20,063 bases of DNA from a virus. Each line of letters begins with the position of its first letter. Within the stretch, counting starts at the first letter, position 1. Shown piece by piece: positions 17,849-20,063 of this stretch. The stretch lies in IMG/VR virus record IMGVR_UViG_3300009553_000529, positions 1 through 20,063 of that record, one strand, 5' to 3'. A program made the translations under genes and the position numbers. Below the pieces are notes generated by a model that did no database searches, had not been told where the DNA came from, and saw only the letters and a list, made by a program, of their open reading frames with translations.

Positions 17849-18133
17849 ATGCCCCTCAGCCGACGCTTCCGCCACCGCCGCGACGACTGGGTCGTACATG
17901 GCCAGTTACACCCCATGAGTGCGATTCCCTGTCCCGTCTGCGGCACCACGGCGGAGCCCGCCGCGCAGGTCGGGGCGATCCTGATCTGCGCGAATCCCAC
18001 GTGCGGCGCCAGCCTCGTCCAGGAGAGCGGCCTCGAGGGCGACACCGTCCGCCGCGCGACGGCCGCCGACACGACGGTGCTGACCCCCGCGGAGCTGCAG
18101 GCCCTGCGCAGCGCTCGCAGGCGGACCCGATGA
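17849..18133 (+). CDS. Small zinc-ribbon late protein
   Basis: The 94-residue protein carries C28-x2-C31 and C47-x4-C52 (PCPVCGTTAE, LICANPTCGAS), a compact zinc ribbon, and a C-terminal helix (LTPAELQALRSARRRTR). GAAGG upstream supports ATG 17849. The internal ATG at residue 23 begins right before the ribbon but lacks a ribosome site. A small zinc protein beside terminase could act in packaging, but this is not shown. Confidence 0.6.
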   Translation: MPLSRRFRHRRDDWVVHGQLHPMSAIPCPVCGTTAEPAAQVGAILICANPTCGASLVQESGLEGDTVRRATAADTTVLTPAELQALRSARRRTR

Positions 18134-18387
18134 ATCGCCGCCAGTTTCTCACCAGGCTGTTCGGCGCCGGAGCCGCGCTCGCGGTCGGTCCGACGCTGCT
18201 CGCGTTCGTCCCGGCTTCCAAGCCCCTACGGCTCGAGTTCACCGTGCCGTGCGCGGATCTCGCGATGACCGAGGAGCTCCTCGCGCGGTACATCAGACCG
18301 GCCGCGCTGGCGATGGCGGACGACGTCGACCGTCGCTGTCTGGACTTCTGCTACGCCGAGCCTCTGTATCTCGAGAAAGCGGCCTGA
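18130..18387 (+). CDS. Small protein with twin-arginine signal and coat-like segment
   Basis: The 85-residue protein begins MNRRQFLTRLFGAGAALAVG, a textbook twin-arginine (RRxFL) signal with a hydrophobic stretch (11-26), so it may be exported folded or anchored. The rest (RLEFTVPCADLAMTEELLAR, then YIRPAALAMADDVDR) resembles the short N-terminal segment of P22-like coat proteins, where a helix ends RYI-x-PAA-x-x-LAD-x-VD. A signal peptide on such a segment is very odd for a capsid-region gene. The coat likeness is by eye and weak. Confidence 0.55.
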   Translation: MNRRQFLTRLFGAGAALAVGPTLLAFVPASKPLRLEFTVPCADLAMTEELLARYIRPAALAMADDVDRRCLDFCYAEPLYLEKAA

Positions 18388-18391
18388 CCCG

Positions 18392-18664
18392 ATGAATCCC
18401 GAGCAGCAGCGCGAGCGCTTCAGTCACACCCAGCGGCTCGAGAAGCGCCTCGAGGACCTCGAGCTCGTGGTCGAGACGATGGCCGTCGAGACCGTGAAGG
18501 CCGGCACCGCGCACCACCACCAGATCGAAGCGCTCGGCGAGGCGATGAACACCGGCCTCGACAACGCCCTCACCCGGCACGTCGCGCTCGCGGAGGCCTT
18601 CCTGGCCTTCGAACAGCAGACTCTCTGGCAGCGCCTGCGCTGGCTGGTGCGAGGCGCCCGATGA
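18392..18664 (+). CDS. Coiled-coil late protein
   Basis: The 90-residue protein starts four bases after the previous stop and is one long helix with heptad-like leucines (RLEKRLEDLELVVETMAVET) and a charged end WQRLRWLVRGAR. It may be a scaffold or small structural protein; no family is recognised. Its stop overlaps the start of the next small gene (ATGA). Confidence 0.6.
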   Translation: MNPEQQRERFSHTQRLEKRLEDLELVVETMAVETVKAGTAHHHQIEALGEAMNTGLDNALTRHVALAEAFLAFEQQTLWQRLRWLVRGAR

Positions 18665-18840
18665 AGGACCTCCTCGCCTTCGTGTATCAGCGCGTCGTCG
18701 CCGCCAACACGCTCGACGTCGCCGTGACGCTCGTCCGTCGTGACTGGAAACCGCGCCCGACGCCCCTCGCGCATGCCCTGCTCCATGACCGCCAGCGCCT
18801 CGATCCGACCTGGCTCGCACGTCAGTTGGCGGGCGCCTGA
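18661..18840 (+). CDS. Small hypothetical late protein
   Basis: This 59-residue product was found by translating the gap (MKDLLAFVYQRVVAANTLDV, then AVTLVRRDWKPRPTPLAHAL). The ATG overlaps the previous stop, and its own stop overlaps the portal start (TGATG), so it is almost certainly translated. The sequence is helical and basic, ends DRQRLDPTWLARQLAGA and matches no family I know. Confidence 0.6.
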   Translation: MKDLLAFVYQRVVAANTLDVAVTLVRRDWKPRPTPLAHALLHDRQRLDPTWLARQLAGA

Positions 18841-20063
18841 TGGCCGAGTATCCCGATCCCGACAAGGCGAACGACCCCAAGCCCGGGTCGGACGAGGCGA
18901 TCCTCAAAGACATCCTCGACGACTACGACTACGACGTCGCCAACTGGGCGCCGATCCGCCTGCAGGCCAACATCGACGTCGAGTACGCGAGCAACAACAC
19001 CTGGGACGAGGCCGACACCACGCTGCGCGGCAACCGGCCGATGGTCAACCTCGATCAGCTCTCCCAGTACCGCAACCAGGTCGAGAACACCGTCCGCCAG
19101 AACAAGCGCGGCGTGAAGGTCTCGCCGGCGGGGAAGGGCGCGACGCCGGAGAGCGCCGAGCTGCGCGCGAACCGCATCCGCGAGATCGAATACCAGTCGC
19201 ACGCGCAGGAGGCCTACAGCCAGGCGTTCTCGGATTGCCTGACGCGCGGCTTCGGCTGGGCGCGCATCGTCGCCGAGTACGAGGACGAGGACAGCGACAA
19301 CCAGGTGTTTCGGACCAAGAGCATCCCGAACCCCAGCCAGGTCGTCCCGGACACCGATGGCCAGAGCACCAGCGGCCGCGACTGGACCCGGTGCGTGTTC
19401 CTCGATTCGCTGAGCCACCGCGAGTTCAAGAAGGCCTACCCGGACGCCGCGATCCGCGACTTCGACCCCGAGACGATCGCGGCTGCCCCGAAAGGCTGGC
19501 TCACGCCGACGCGCGTCCAGATCGCCGAGGCGTGGCGCGTGACGGAGACCCCGAACCCGCGCGGGACGGGCAAGCCGACGCGGGAAGTCTGCATGTACCT
19601 CACGAATGGGCTCGAGCTCCTGGCGAAGCGCGGGGAACCGAAGAAGCATCCGTGGAAGGGCAAGTACATCCCCTTCGGCGCGTGCCTCGGGCGCATCGTC
19701 TACAAGGACAGCGCCGACGGCGCGAGCCAGAAACTGATCCAGTCCTACATCCGGTTCGCGCGCGACGCGGCCAAGACGTTCAACTGGACCTGGTCGACGA
19801 TCCTCGAGAAGCTCGCGCTCCCGGTGAAGGCCTCGCTCATGGGCTACAAGGGCCAGGCCGACCAGGACACGATCACCAAGATCACGCAGGCGACCCAGAC
19901 GCACGTCCCCTGGCTCGAGTTCAACGCGGTGATGGACGCGACGGGCACCGCGGTCCTCCCGCTGCCGCAGTACGGCACGCGCGAGCCCGACATTCAGGCG
20001 GACCTGATGGTCGCCGAAGCCTGCTCGCGCAACATCCAGAACGCGCTCGGCCACTTCAACGCG
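18840..20063 (+). CDS. P22-type portal protein, 5' part
   Basis: The first 408 residues are present and the gene leaves the window. It has the P22 portal pattern: RPMVNLDQLSQYRNQVENTV then RQNKRGVKVSP (66-96), AELRANRIREIEYQSHAQEA YSQAFSDCLTRGFGWARIVAEYEDEDSDN split over helices, then NPSQVVPDTDGQ and GRDWTRCVFLDSLSHREFKK. The portal is the ring at the capsid vertex through which DNA is packed and ejected. It follows TerL after six small genes, and a coat and scaffold gene are expected next. The call rests on motif memory and order. Confidence 0.85.
   Translation, partial: MAEYPDPDKANDPKPGSDEAILKDILDDYDYDVANWAPIRLQANIDVEYASNNTWDEADTTLRGNRPMVNLDQLSQYRNQVENTVRQNKRGVKVSPAGKGATPESAELRANRIREIEYQSHAQEAYSQAFSDCLTRGFGWARIVAEYEDEDSDNQVFRTKSIPNPSQVVPDTDGQSTSGRDWTRCVFLDSLSHREFKKAYPDAAIRDFDPETIAAAPKGWLTPTRVQIAEAWRVTETPNPRGTGKPTREVCMYLTNGLELLAKRGEPKKHPWKGKYIPFGACLGRIVYKDSADGASQKLIQSYIRFARDAAKTFNWTWSTILEKLALPVKASLMGYKGQADQDTITKITQATQTHVPWLEFNAVMDATGTAVLPLPQYGTREPDIQADLMVAEACSRNIQNALGHFNA

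Noticed and set aside
18822-20054. 410-residue open frame antisense to the portal gene
   Set aside because: It mirrors the portal codons, and composition is dominated by Arg/Val/Leu/Asp as expected of an antisense frame.

Overview
The window looks like part of a temperate, tailed, podovirus-like phage genome with high GC content. Hallmarks seen directly are a tyrosine integrase, a repressor/Cro-type divergent switch, a replication-initiator gene with four palindromic iterons inside it, terminase small and large subunits, and a P22-type portal protein. The host is not identifiable. GC-rich third codon positions, good AGGAGG-type ribosome binding sites and an attachment core matching the 3' half of tRNA-Arg(CCG) point to a GC-rich bacterium. 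Phage-type genes flank the attachment core on both sides, and matching putative arm repeats lie on both sides too. This therefore reads as attP, from a free or circularised genome or a tandem-prophage junction, rather than attL or attR of a single prophage. All family names come from reading motifs; no database search was run.

Layout. Positions 1-760 (+) hold the end of a PD-(D/E)XK nuclease and three small phage proteins. Positions 818-1386 hold a leftward small gene with a sequestered ribosome site, then attP. Positions 1321-3345 (-) hold integrase and repressor. Positions 3379-3415 carry a strong sigma70-like promoter with an embedded operator, apparently giving a leaderless Cro-like mRNA. 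Positions 3415-5990 (+) are an early operon of small DNA-binding, membrane and acidic proteins, mostly with ATGA/GTGA overlaps. Positions 5991-6995 hold a structured leader, the replication initiator and the presumed origin. Positions 6988-11670 (+) are a long chain of overlapping small genes (HNH nuclease, zinc-knuckle proteins, a double-HTH protein, widespread phage hypotheticals).

Positions 11702-14325 are a leftward accessory block of about nine genes set between early and packaging genes. It contains a 72-residue protein that looks like Acb2, the cyclic-oligonucleotide sponge phages use against CBASS/Thoeris signalling, and a zinc-ribbon protein resembling the N-terminus of NrdR. A palindromic operator candidate at 14367-14382 lies before the rightward late genes. 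Positions 14473-20063 (+) are small genes, TerS, TerL, six small genes (one with a twin-arginine signal) and a portal gene running off the window.

Working model: integrase with attP handles lysogeny. Repressor and Cro-like protein choose the state. The initiator opens the iteron origin in its own gene. The leftward block protects the phage from host signalling immunity, and TerS/TerL/portal package DNA. The most interesting signals are the Acb2-like gene and its uncharacterised neighbours, the iteron origin, the attP architecture, the frame conflict at the repressor C-terminus, and families of perfect palindromes that may be operators.
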